From positions 1-33,552 of the forward strand of contig JAMPHH010000031.1 in assembly GCA_023663505.1 (NCBI GenBank): a stretch of 33,552 nucleotides of DNA, read 5' to 3'. The notes below the pieces were generated by a model. It searched no databases. It saw only the letters and a list, made by a program, of their open reading frames with translations, and was not told where the DNA came from. The DNA is from Muribaculum sp. (lineage in GTDB: Bacteria; Bacillota; Clostridia; Lachnospirales; Lachnospiraceae). The stretch's first letter is position 1. Each line of letters begins with the position of its first letter. Of this stretch, positions 14,491 through 22,622 are shown piece after piece. Both the position numbers and the translations under genes were made by a program.

Positions 14491-16818
14491 ATGAAAAAAG
14501 ACAAATCACCAAAAAAGAAATTAAATACCATGCGTTATATAAAGCGCATGAGCAAGCCCATGGCTGCGCTCTTGCTTGCAATATCGCTTATCATGTCAAC
14601 ACCGCTCACCGATAGGGGGGCATATGCAGCAAATGCCCTGCCGCTTGAAGCCCCGGGTACAGAGGACTCCCTTGCCGCAGACACTTTGACACCCGAGCTA
14701 TCGACGCAGGCTCCGGCGACAGAGGACTCCACAGGGACGGAGTTGTCTGCTATGACGGAGGACTCCACAGGGACGGAGCTGCCTGCTACGACGGAGGACT
14801 CCACAGGGGTAGGTCTGCCTGCTTTGTCCGCTCTGGCTGCGGAGCGCGATATCATGGCATTGGTCTACCTCGGTGATGAGATAGAGGCATATACCTCACC
14901 TTCCTTGGACAGTGAGATAACTGCGACTCTTACCAGCGGACAGACAGTATATATTCAGGACGCTTCCTACAATAAGGAAGAAGATATTCTCTGGATCTAC
15001 GCAAGCTTTGCGGGAGCCTCGGGCGAACTTTCCGGGTACTTTGACAGACGGATGCTGGCATGCTCCGACGAACGGTTCCTTAACTGGGAGAAGACGAATT
15101 TTGCCGACAACGCTTTACAGGGCATGGAGAATAAGCTGTATGCCGCAGATGGCAGATCGGTCTCCGCGGATATCGCTCAATTTCCCGAGAGCTATCAGGC
15201 GAGCCTGACCACCTTGAAGAACCTGCATCCACAATGGGTTTTTGTCCCTATGGAGACCGGGCTTGACTGGAATACAGTGATCTCTCAGGAGCTTAAGGGA
15301 GGAAGGAGTCTGGTGCACAAGAGCTTTCCCGACTACACCAAGGCGGGCGCGTATGACGACGGCAACTGGTTTTATGCCACCAGGGAGATCCTGGAATACT
15401 ATATGGACCCCAGAAATGGCTTGACGGAGGACAGAATCTTCCAATTCGAGCTTCTGACCTACAATGAGACCTACCACACGGAAAAGGCAGTGGAGCGCTT
15501 CCTGCAAAATACATTCATGAGAAGCCCTGATCCCGCGCCGGGGACAGAGATGACCTATGCCCATATCTTCTGGGCGGTGGGCGCGGAGGAAGGTCGAGAG
15601 GTCAGCCCCTTCCATCTGGCGGCAAGAGTATATCAGGAGCAGGGACAGGGAACGTCGGGACTGATCTCCGGCAAATACCCCGGTTATGAGGGCTATTATA
15701 ATTATTTCAATGTGGGGGCGTCAGGCACGACCACCGCTCAGGTCATCACGAACGGCTTGAAATACGCAAAGGAGCACAACTGGAATAACGCTTACTTCTC
15801 CATACTGGGCGGCGCGGACGTGATATCCGCCAACTATATCAAGAAGGGACAGGACACGCTTTATCTGCAAAAATACAATGTCAATCCCAAGGCGAGCCAT
15901 GCGCTATACACCCACCAGTACATGCAGAACATCTCCGCCCCCACCACGGAGGGAGCAAGCATCAAGAAGCTGTATGCACAGGCGGATTCCCTGAACAATA
16001 GCTTTGTGTTCAAGATTCCTGTATACAAAAATATGCCGGCGAACGCAAGCCCCTACCCCTCAGGTTCATCAGGCATAGCCCTGCAGATTCCCTCGGGGTA
16101 TGACATTACCGTGTGGATAGACGGCGTGCCCTATCTTCCTGAGACTCAGAACGGACAGCAGTTCGTGAAATATACAGACAGCAATGCCACCAACGCCGTG
16201 GTTTACAAATACGAAGACAGCGTGCCCACCAGTATGTACGTGTGGACGCTCACCTATCAGGATGGCAAATACACGGCGACGCCACAGTCCAAATTAGAGG
16301 GATTATTGTCCTATGACGGCTTTTCCATCAGAATCTCGGGCGACTCCGGCATCCGCATGAAGGCAGGGATTGACGCCTCGTTAAAAAGCACTCTGGTCAA
16401 GTCAGGAGTGGGCGGCTATAAGCTGAAGGAATACGGGATTCTAATGACAGAGCAATCCTCGACATCTTCCAATGAATCTATGGATTCATTTGTGAAGGGC
16501 GGCGAGGGAGTGCTTGCGGCTATGTCCTATGGGAAGGATGCGCGGGGACAACAACTGGATATCATATTTGAGACTGTTGACGGCAGAGATCGCTTCACCT
16601 CCGTGCTCGTGGGGCTTTCTGCGGATTCCTACAAGAAGGTCTATTACTTTAGGAGCTATGCAGTCCTGAGCAAGGGCGGGAAGGATAGCATCGTATACGG
16701 CCCGATCGTCTCCCGCAGCATGGTCTCCTTGGCGGAGCAGGTCTGTGGCAGCAACGATTATGCCAAGGACTCGGACGCGTATCTCTATTTACAAAAGATT
16801 ATCGAGGATGCAAAATAG
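14491..16818 (+). CDS. Secreted SH3-domain glucosaminidase (peptidoglycan hydrolase)
   Basis: A 775-residue exported protein. A basic N-terminus and hydrophobic stretch (about 24-47, ending GAYAAN) form a signal peptide. Then come a Thr/Glu-rich tandem repeat (77-112), an SH3-like domain (about 122-188), a glucosaminidase domain (about 240-480) with FYATREILEYYMDPRNGL, AARVYQEQGQG and YNYFNVGASG, and a C-terminal beta-rich domain with an IRMKAGID segment. This matches LytG-type endo/exo-beta-N-acetylglucosaminidases that cleave wall glycan. AGGAGG lies ten bases before the ATG. First in an operon with two polysaccharide ligase/polymerase-like genes, so it may open the wall where polymer is attached or exported. 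Confidence 0.88.
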   Translation: MKKDKSPKKKLNTMRYIKRMSKPMAALLLAISLIMSTPLTDRGAYAANALPLEAPGTEDSLAADTLTPELSTQAPATEDSTGTELSAMTEDSTGTELPATTEDSTGVGLPALSALAAERDIMALVYLGDEIEAYTSPSLDSEITATLTSGQTVYIQDASYNKEEDILWIYASFAGASGELSGYFDRRMLACSDERFLNWEKTNFADNALQGMENKLYAADGRSVSADIAQFPESYQASLTTLKNLHPQWVFVPMETGLDWNTVISQELKGGRSLVHKSFPDYTKAGAYDDGNWFYATREILEYYMDPRNGLTEDRIFQFELLTYNETYHTEKAVERFLQNTFMRSPDPAPGTEMTYAHIFWAVGAEEGREVSPFHLAARVYQEQGQGTSGLISGKYPGYEGYYNYFNVGASGTTTAQVITNGLKYAKEHNWNNAYFSILGGADVISANYIKKGQDTLYLQKYNVNPKASHALYTHQYMQNISAPTTEGASIKKLYAQADSLNNSFVFKIPVYKNMPANASPYPSGSSGIALQIPSGYDITVWIDGVPYLPETQNGQQFVKYTDSNATNAVVYKYEDSVPTSMYVWTLTYQDGKYTATPQSKLEGLLSYDGFSIRISGDSGIRMKAGIDASLKSTLVKSGVGGYKLKEYGILMTEQSSTSSNESMDSFVKGGEGVLAAMSYGKDARGQQLDIIFETVDGRDRFTSVLVGLSADSYKKVYYFRSYAVLSKGGKDSIVYGPIVSRSMVSLAEQVCGSNDYAKDSDAYLYLQKIIEDAK
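14719..14826 (+). repeat. In-frame 36-bp tandem repeat after the signal peptide
   Basis: Three 36-bp units encode TEDSTGTELSAM, TEDSTGTELPAT and TEDSTGVGLPAL. They form an acidic, Thr/Ser-rich spacer between the signal peptide and the SH3-like domain, the place where wall-spanning linkers are usually found. Confidence 0.92.
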
Positions 16819-16821
16819 CCT

Positions 16822-18465
16822 ATGAGCAAATTAAAAAGAAATAGTCCCTCACCAACCGAACGTCTGGAAAATACGCTGGAATATATCGCGATGATGGCGG
16901 AAATCATATTGACGGTCCTTGTCTGGATCGCCGCGGTATTGATTCTGGCGGTGCTGCCCTTTTATTATCAGGACGGCTATACCCACATCGGCTCGGACAA
17001 GTCGTACTTCTTTCGGACCGGATGTGTGTGGCTTGGCAGATTCGTCCTGCCGGTGCTGGGGATATATGTCCTGTGCCATGCCCTTATCATGTTCCTCCAC
17101 AGGAAGGACGGAGTGCTTCGGGAGTGGCTTAAGGGTCTGTGCGTTACGGACTATTTCGCCTTTATGTATGGCGTCAGTGTCGTGATATCATATTTATGTT
17201 CAAGATATAAGGCGACCGCGCTCTGGGGCACCACGGGTTGGTATATGGGGCTGCTTGTGCAGTTGGCGTTCGTGATGCTCTATTTCCTGATACGCTTCTT
17301 TCAGACGAAAGCGGAATGGCTGGTGCTGTTGAATATGTTGGCTTCAGGGGGGGCATTCGTGCTGGGATACCTCAATCGCTTCAATATCTGGCCCATCGCA
17401 ATAAAGTATTCGGAGAAAAACACCTTTATCTCAACCATCGGCAATATTAACTGGTACTGCGCGTACCTGATGGCAGTGTTCTTTGTGGGCGTGGGGATTC
17501 TGTGGCTGAATAAGACAGAGAAGAAATGGGTTACATTACTTTTGGGAAGCTATGTCTTTATAGGCTTTGCCACCCTGATCACACAGGGCAGTGAGAGCGG
17601 TGTGCTTGCCTTGGCGGTAGTGCTTTTGGTCATGTTCGTGATATCGGCAAGGGATGGAGATGCACAAGGAATCAGCAGGTTCTGGCTGATCGTCCTGCTC
17701 CTTGCGATGGCGGGAAGCCTGACCATGGCACTCAGACTCCTGTTCCCCGAACGCATCACATTTACATTTGTGTCCGGCGAGCTTCTGACATACAGCCCGC
17801 TTCCGCTTGTCATGGCGGCGGTGGCAGTAGCGGGAATATTGATTGCACGCAAGGGAGAGGGAGAAGCGTTTGTGCGATTGCGCCAAGGTATGCGGATTTT
17901 GTCCAAAATAAGCTGTATCGCGATTCCGATATTGCTTATAATATTTATCGGAATGATCGCCCTGAATACCCTGCGCCCGGGAAGCTTGGGAGCATTGTCC
18001 AAGCTGGGCGTATTCACCTTTAACAATCGCTGGGGGAGCTCCAGAGGAGCTACATGGACGCTGGGGCTTCGGTGTTTCGTGGAACAGAATTTCCTGCACA
18101 AGCTCACGGGAGTGGGGCCGGATTGTATGGCGAGCTTCCTGTATGCGGACAGCAGTGAATCACTCACGACGGCGACGCAGCAGGCTTTTGAGAACATGCG
18201 CCTGACCAACGCCCACTGTGAGCTTCTGACGATCTTGGTGAATGAAGGAATACTGGGCATGGTGTGCTATGGAGGGATGTTAGTTAGCCACATCTACCGC
18301 CTGCTGCGAAGCAGGGCACACAACGTCTGCGCCGCCGCCTGTGGCCTGTGTATATTGGCATACCTCGCCAACAGTATGTGGAGCTTCCAACAGACCATGG
18401 GCGCAGCCTCCCTGTTCGTGATCATGGGACTGGGCGCAAATTTCCTGCACAGCTACGAGCAATAA
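16822..18465 (+). CDS. O-antigen ligase / polymerase-like membrane protein
   Basis: A 547-residue polytopic protein with about twelve hydrophobic segments. The diagnostic part is the C-terminal GVGPDCMASFLY followed by RLTNAHCELLTILVNEGILGM, matching the GxGP and AHN-type histidine region of the O-antigen ligase/Wzy superfamily (which transfers polymer from undecaprenyl carriers). Its ATG follows the glucosaminidase stop by three bases, with only a distant GAGG, so it is probably translationally coupled. Whether it polymerises repeat units or attaches polymer to the wall cannot be read. Confidence 0.82.
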   Translation: MSKLKRNSPSPTERLENTLEYIAMMAEIILTVLVWIAAVLILAVLPFYYQDGYTHIGSDKSYFFRTGCVWLGRFVLPVLGIYVLCHALIMFLHRKDGVLREWLKGLCVTDYFAFMYGVSVVISYLCSRYKATALWGTTGWYMGLLVQLAFVMLYFLIRFFQTKAEWLVLLNMLASGGAFVLGYLNRFNIWPIAIKYSEKNTFISTIGNINWYCAYLMAVFFVGVGILWLNKTEKKWVTLLLGSYVFIGFATLITQGSESGVLALAVVLLVMFVISARDGDAQGISRFWLIVLLLAMAGSLTMALRLLFPERITFTFVSGELLTYSPLPLVMAAVAVAGILIARKGEGEAFVRLRQGMRILSKISCIAIPILLIIFIGMIALNTLRPGSLGALSKLGVFTFNNRWGSSRGATWTLGLRCFVEQNFLHKLTGVGPDCMASFLYADSSESLTTATQQAFENMRLTNAHCELLTILVNEGILGMVCYGGMLVSHIYRLLRSRAHNVCAAACGLCILAYLANSMWSFQQTMGAASLFVIMGLGANFLHSYEQ

Positions 18466-18533
18466 CATCATAACCCCGTCGCCCGATTTTATGAATTTGA
18501 CATCCTGACTAATACCCCGCCACATCCCATAAT

Positions 18534-18597
18534 TTGCCATTTGCGTTCATATATGCTATAATAAAGCATATTTTAAGAACGAAACGGTCGAATGGTC
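18534..18597 (+). promoter_or_regulatory. Promoter with dyad and leader motif copy 3
   Basis: TTGCCA (18534-18539) and TATAAT (18557-18562) are 17 bases apart, the best promoter among the motif copies. ATATGC (18551-18556) and GCATAT (18566-18571) bracket the -10 as a perfect 6-bp dyad. Fourteen bases after the -10 comes GAACGAAACGG (18577-18587), then the weak hairpin GGTC-GAAT-GGTC (18586-18597). The downstream gene starts at 18644 after GAGGG. This 178-base gap contains no gene. Confidence 0.65.
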
Positions 18598-18643
18598 ATA
18601 TATATCATTAAACTATACTGCGAAGAGTGATTGAGGGACTCAC

Positions 18644-20260
18644 ATGCCATTGAAGCTTCACTTGAACAAAAAGAGAATACTATACGCCATCTGCTTTGCG
18701 CTGTTTTGCCTGATCGACCAAAGAACCAAGACCTGCAGCGGTCTTGACGGCTGGCTGGAAAGCTTCCGCGACCTGACGGGCGTGGTGATGGCAGCGCTCA
18801 TCATGTCACACTACCATATCGCTGACTTTACGAAGCATAAGCTGCCCTACCTTGTGTGGAGTCTTGTGGGCATTGTCGGAGGCGTGTTTTTTGCTGTCTG
18901 CGGACAACAATATATATACTTTTGGAATGACCGGATTGTGATCGCCCTAGATATCTTCCTCTTTGGCCATATCCTGCTCCACACCCTAATTGACGTGCTG
19001 CTCGACAAGAAAAGACCTAAACTAAACAATCGCTTTGCCTGCTGTTGGCTTGTGATGATGCTGTGGATGATTGTGTCAAGAAGCGAATATATTTGGCCCC
19101 TGACCTATCTGATCATGTTCGGATGCTTTTATCTGACAGACTATACCAAGGAGGAACAGGAAGACCTGTTTCATGGGATGGCGGACGGCATCATTCTGGC
19201 ATTCTTTTTGATGCAGGGCTGGGCCTTTGTGTTCAGACCCTATGACATGGTAAGATATAAGGGTGCGTATAATAATTGCAATATGAACGCACTATTTTAC
19301 TGTATTGTTCTGGCGGCGGCGATCTCCAAGCTAATCTATCACACGAGAAAATCCGCCAACAGATGGATTCGACTCTACTATTGGCTGGGAATCGGCGTGA
19401 CACTGGCATTTCTGTTTATGACTGTCGGGAGGACGGGCTGGATGACTGCGGCGGTGCTTGTGCTCGTTGGGCTGTTGGCTGTCAAAAAGATCACGGCTAA
19501 GAAAAATTTTATCAAAAACGGTCTGCTCGTCGTGCTGTGCTTCTGTCTTATGTTTCCCCTTGTATTTGGCGCGGTGCGCTATCTTCCCCCTGCGTTTCAC
19601 CATCCGGTGTGGTTTTTTGGCGAGTGGCGGGAGACGAGGGTACACTCTTGGGATCCATGGGATTCAGAGAAATTTGTGGATTTGGACGAGCTGCTCAGAG
19701 AGGTTTCGGGTAGAGTTGGGAATATTCTGGAATATTTTTCAGATAATTCCGCTCTTGTCATCAGGGCAAAGGCGGCGGAGGCTACCCCGGAACAGATGGC
19801 AAGGTACGAGGAGATGCTGCGGCAAGGCTATGCGCTGGGGATGGAGTACAAGGGTCAGTCAATTCCCGTGCGAAAAGCCATCTACAAATACTATATTGAA
19901 CACTTGAACCTGTTGGGACATCCGTACAGCGAGCAGGGCTTCCAGCTCTGGCCCACCTATTGGATTGGACATGCGCATAATATTTATATGCAATATGGGA
20001 CAGACTTTGGTATCCCTGTGTTGATGCTTTTTACGGCGTTGATATTTTGGGCGGCTGCGCTCTATGTCTGTCAATTCCTTGCCGATCCGTCAGACAAGCC
20101 GGAGAAAGCTGTCGGCTCATTGCTTTTTCTGCTGGTTCCGGCGGTCTTTGGGCTGCTTGAGTACTGTTGGGGCGTGGGCAGCCTGAGCATTACATTACTG
20201 TTTATCGTCTGGAGAAGGGCAATTTGTGATGAAAATAGTAACGGCTTAGCGAAAGGTTGA
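18644..20260 (+). CDS. O-antigen ligase / polymerase-like membrane protein (second)
   Basis: A 538-residue polytopic protein with about eleven hydrophobic segments and one large soluble loop (about 325-440). The loop end carries WPTYWIGHAHNIYMQYGTDFGIPVL, matching the HAHN-type motif of the O-antigen ligase superfamily. It has its own promoter although it follows a similar gene, so the two are likely regulated separately. With the EpsG-like gene this makes three polymerase/ligase-type proteins in the window. ATG is seven bases after GAGGG. Confidence 0.8.
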   Translation: MPLKLHLNKKRILYAICFALFCLIDQRTKTCSGLDGWLESFRDLTGVVMAALIMSHYHIADFTKHKLPYLVWSLVGIVGGVFFAVCGQQYIYFWNDRIVIALDIFLFGHILLHTLIDVLLDKKRPKLNNRFACCWLVMMLWMIVSRSEYIWPLTYLIMFGCFYLTDYTKEEQEDLFHGMADGIILAFFLMQGWAFVFRPYDMVRYKGAYNNCNMNALFYCIVLAAAISKLIYHTRKSANRWIRLYYWLGIGVTLAFLFMTVGRTGWMTAAVLVLVGLLAVKKITAKKNFIKNGLLVVLCFCLMFPLVFGAVRYLPPAFHHPVWFFGEWRETRVHSWDPWDSEKFVDLDELLREVSGRVGNILEYFSDNSALVIRAKAAEATPEQMARYEEMLRQGYALGMEYKGQSIPVRKAIYKYYIEHLNLLGHPYSEQGFQLWPTYWIGHAHNIYMQYGTDFGIPVLMLFTALIFWAAALYVCQFLADPSDKPEKAVGSLLFLLVPAVFGLLEYCWGVGSLSITLLFIVWRRAICDENSNGLAKG

Positions 20261-20301
20261 GCTACAACGAAAAAAGATATAAAACAGTTTAGGGAGAAGC
20301 T

Positions 20302-21573
20302 ATGAGAGAATTTGCGAAATTTAAGGACAAGATCTGGCTGTCCAGCCCCACTATGCATGGGGAGGAATTGAAATATGTGACGGAGGCTTACGAGACCAAT
20401 TGGATGTCCACGGTGGGCGCCAATATCAACGAGGTGGAGCGTCTCGCCTGTGAGCAGGTCGGATGCGGCTATTCGGTGGCTCTATCCTCGGGAACTGCGG
20501 CGCTGCATATGGCGGTGAAGCTGGCGGGCGTCAAGCAGGGGGAGCGGGTGTTCTGCTCCGACATGACCTTTGACGCTACGGTCAATCCCGTGGTGTATGA
20601 GGGCGGCGTGCCTGTCTTTATCGACACGGAGTACGACACATGGAACATGGACCCTGTGGCTTTGGAGAAGGCTTTCGAGCTGTATCCGGAGGTTCGGGTG
20701 GTCGTCATCGCCCATCTATATGGAACCCCCGGCAAGATAAAGGAATTGAAGGCAGTCTGCGAGAAGCACGGCGCCATACTGCTCGAGGACGCTGCGGAGT
20801 CTCTCGGGGCGACGTATCGGTCAGGGGCTTTAGACGAATGGAAGCAGACGGGAGGATTTGGCACATATGGGGCGATCTCATTTAACGGCAATAAGATCAT
20901 TACTGGCTCGGCGGGCGGGATGCTGCTCACCGATGATTCCGCAGCGGCAGACAAGGTGAGAAAATGGTCCACTCAGGCAAGGGAGAACGCGCCATGGTAT
21001 CAGCATGAGGAGTTGGGGTATAACTATCGCATGAGCAATGTGATCGCGGGCGTGGTACGGGGACAGTTCCCTCATCTTGCGGAGCATATCGCTCAGAAAA
21101 GGGAGATTTATAAGCGGTATCAGGAGGGCTTCAAGGGGCTTCCGGTCAGGATGAATCCCTATGATGAGATGTTGAGCGAGCCTAATTTCTGGCTGTCCTG
21201 CCTCTTGATAGAACCTGACGCTATGTGCAGACAGGTCAGGGGGGAGTGTGAGGCGTTGTATGTCACGGAGTCCGGCAAAGCCTGTCCTACACAGATTCTT
21301 GAATTCTTGGCGGAGCATAACGCGGAGGGCAGACCCATCTGGAAGCCCATGCATATGCAGCCCCTTTATCGAATGAACGGATTTATCACCAGAGAGGGGG
21401 ACGGCAGGGCAAAGACCAACGCCTACATTGCAGGCGGAGCCCTTGGGACGGACGGTCTGCCTCTGGATGTGGGTATGGATATTTTTCACAGAGGGCTTTG
21501 CCTGCCCAGCGATAACAAGATGACTGCGGAGCAGCAGGATTTGATCATTGAGATGGTAAAGAGCTGTTTTTGA
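20302..21573 (+). CDS. DegT/DnrJ/EryC1/StrS-type sugar aminotransferase
   Basis: A 423-residue PLP enzyme that would convert a nucleotide keto-sugar to an amino sugar in the cytoplasm. SSGTAALHMAVKLAGV binds the cofactor phosphate, LLEDAAESLGA supplies D163 for the pyridine ring, and NGNKIITGSAGGM holds K198, the Schiff-base lysine. It most resembles the PglE/bacillosamine-type branch by its opening IWLSSPTMHGEELKYVTEAYETNW. No dehydratase or acetyltransferase partner is in the window, so its substrate must be made elsewhere. GGGAGA precedes the ATG; a 41-base gap separates it from the ligase-like gene, probably same operon. Confidence 0.9.
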   Translation: MREFAKFKDKIWLSSPTMHGEELKYVTEAYETNWMSTVGANINEVERLACEQVGCGYSVALSSGTAALHMAVKLAGVKQGERVFCSDMTFDATVNPVVYEGGVPVFIDTEYDTWNMDPVALEKAFELYPEVRVVVIAHLYGTPGKIKELKAVCEKHGAILLEDAAESLGATYRSGALDEWKQTGGFGTYGAISFNGNKIITGSAGGMLLTDDSAAADKVRKWSTQARENAPWYQHEELGYNYRMSNVIAGVVRGQFPHLAEHIAQKREIYKRYQEGFKGLPVRMNPYDEMLSEPNFWLSCLLIEPDAMCRQVRGECEALYVTESGKACPTQILEFLAEHNAEGRPIWKPMHMQPLYRMNGFITREGDGRAKTNAYIAGGALGTDGLPLDVGMDIFHRGLCLPSDNKMTAEQQDLIIEMVKSCF

Positions 21574-21689
21574 GGAAGGCGAGTACTCTGGTGGTATTCA
21601 GGCAGGTATGCCTCAAAGGGATGGAAATTTGGGAAAATGAGATAGCAAACATGGGATGAAAAAATGAGATGAAAAAATGAAAATTTCTC

Positions 21690-21719
21690 TTTACGGCGAC
21701 CCCACATTTGTGTTATTCT
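21690..21719 (+). promoter_or_regulatory. Promoter of tRNA-Ala
   Basis: TTTACG (21690-21695) and TATTCT (21714-21719), spaced 18 bases, end eight bases before the first tRNA base. This fits transcription starting at or near the mature 5' end. Confidence 0.45.
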
Positions 21720-21727
21720 ATTCCCAT

Positions 21728-21800
21728 GGGGATATAGCTCAGTTGGGAGAGCGACGCGTTCGCAACGCGTAGGTCAGGGGTTCGAGTCCCCCTATCTCCA
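21728..21800 (+). tRNA. tRNA-Ala (anticodon CGC)
   Basis: A 73-base cloverleaf. The acceptor stem GGGGATA pairs with TATCTCC and includes the G3-U70 wobble that identifies alanine tRNAs. The D-arm contains AGTTGGGAGAG, the anticodon stem ACGCG/CGCGT closes loop TTCGCAA with anticodon CGC (reads GCG), and the T-arm has GTTCGAG. A73 is present; CCA is not encoded. A terminator follows six bases later. It is a single tRNA gene, not part of an rRNA or tRNA cluster in view. Confidence 0.95.
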
Positions 21801-21805
21801 GCCAG

Positions 21806-21840
21806 CCCTCAAATCCTAGAAGGATTTGGGGGCGTTTTCA
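21806..21840 (+). terminator. Terminator of tRNA-Ala
   Basis: CCCTCAAATCCT (21806-21817) pairs with AGGATTTGGGGG (21821-21832) over 12 positions with one wobble, around an AGA loop, followed by CGTTTTCA. Confidence 0.8.
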
Positions 21841-22107
21841 TATCTTTATTCCCGCGAGCAATGAGTCATGTCAACGTAGCTTGTTTATGCTTGGGGTTCG
21901 TGCGTTGTAGTTTTCCTGTAAAAAGACAAGAATTAATCTGTATTTCGTAAAACACGAAAGCCTAAATGCCCCTCACGGTGTTTCGGCGCCAACTCAGCCT
22001 TTTGAAACTCAGCCCTTACAAACGTGCAAAATAACGCAAAACAGTTACCGGAAGGCAATCTGGTAGAATGTGTTTGCGTTATTTCGCAGAATAGGCAGCC
22101 AATCAGG
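21841..22107. other. Gene-free gap with an inverted repeat downstream of the XRE gene
   Basis: No convincing gene. The notable structure is a ~16-bp imperfect inverted repeat: GCAAAATAACGCAAAAC near 22026-22042 and its near-complement near 22072-22087, with a ~30-base spacer that has its own ACC/GGT pairing. On the minus strand it lies 20 bases after the XRE stop and the second arm reads into TTTTGC, so it may be that gene's terminator. Confidence 0.4.
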
Positions 22108-22467
22108 TTACTTGTTGCGATTGTGCATTTGTCTCAGCTTCAACATATCCACATACTCCACCAGAGAACGTGCGCTGGAGGTATCCAATTCAAGCGTGGT
22201 GTTCAACAGATCGGCGATCGTGTAATTGTCCGTCAGCGGGCGGTCCAATTCATCGATGCAGGTACGAATCGCAGTGCGCCCCATCAGATAATCTATGGAT
22301 ACCCCATAGAAATCCGCCAGCTTGCAGAGCGTTTCATAGTCAGGGTTGTGAATGCCCTGTTCATAGTTGGAGATTGTGCCGATAGAAACCTTCAGATGGT
22401 CGGCAAGCTCCTTTTGATAGATGCCTCTCTCGGCGCGTAATGATGAAATAACTTTTCCAAATTCCAT
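22108..22467 (-). CDS. XRE-family transcriptional regulator
   Basis: A 119-residue protein with an N-terminal Cro/C1-type helix-turn-helix (about 1-64): FGKVISSLRAERGIYQKELADHLKVSIGTISNYEQG then NPDYETLCKLADFYGVSIDYLMG. The C-terminal ~55 residues, helical and acidic, may dimerise or sense a signal. ATG 22467 is seven bases after AAGGAG on the minus strand, preferred over an upstream start adding ten basic residues. Small single-domain repressors of this kind often regulate themselves; an AT-rich dyad sits upstream. Target genes are unknown. Confidence 0.88.
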   Translation of the reverse strand: MEFGKVISSLRAERGIYQKELADHLKVSIGTISNYEQGIHNPDYETLCKLADFYGVSIDYLMGRTAIRTCIDELDRPLTDNYTIADLLNTTLELDTSSARSLVEYVDMLKLRQMHNRNK

Positions 22468-22502
22468 AAATATACTCCTTCGTTTTCGTATGGACAATTG
22501 CT

Positions 22503-22572
22503 AAATTCTATTTTATATGATTCGATGTTGTTTGGAACATTATTATAGAAATAGAATAAAATTTGTTGAATC
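22503..22572 (-). promoter_or_regulatory. Promoter and AT-rich dyad of the XRE gene
   Basis: Reading the minus strand, TTCAAC (22570-22565) and TATAAT (22547-22542) are 17 bases apart. The region has imperfect dyad symmetry: AAATTCTATTTTAT (22503-22516) against ATAGAATAAAATTT (22551-22564), with GATTC and GAATC as partner blocks at 22519-22523 and 22568-22572. This is a reasonable operator for the adjacent repressor-like protein. Confidence 0.4.
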
Positions 22573-22622
22573 ATGGGGCGGAATTTTAGGGAAAATGGAG
22601 CAATAAGCAGGAAAAAAGGGTA

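Noticed and set aside
22024..22440. 138-residue plus-strand frame opposite the XRE gene
   Set aside because: The minus-strand helix-turn-helix protein is clear; the plus frame is its antisense shadow.
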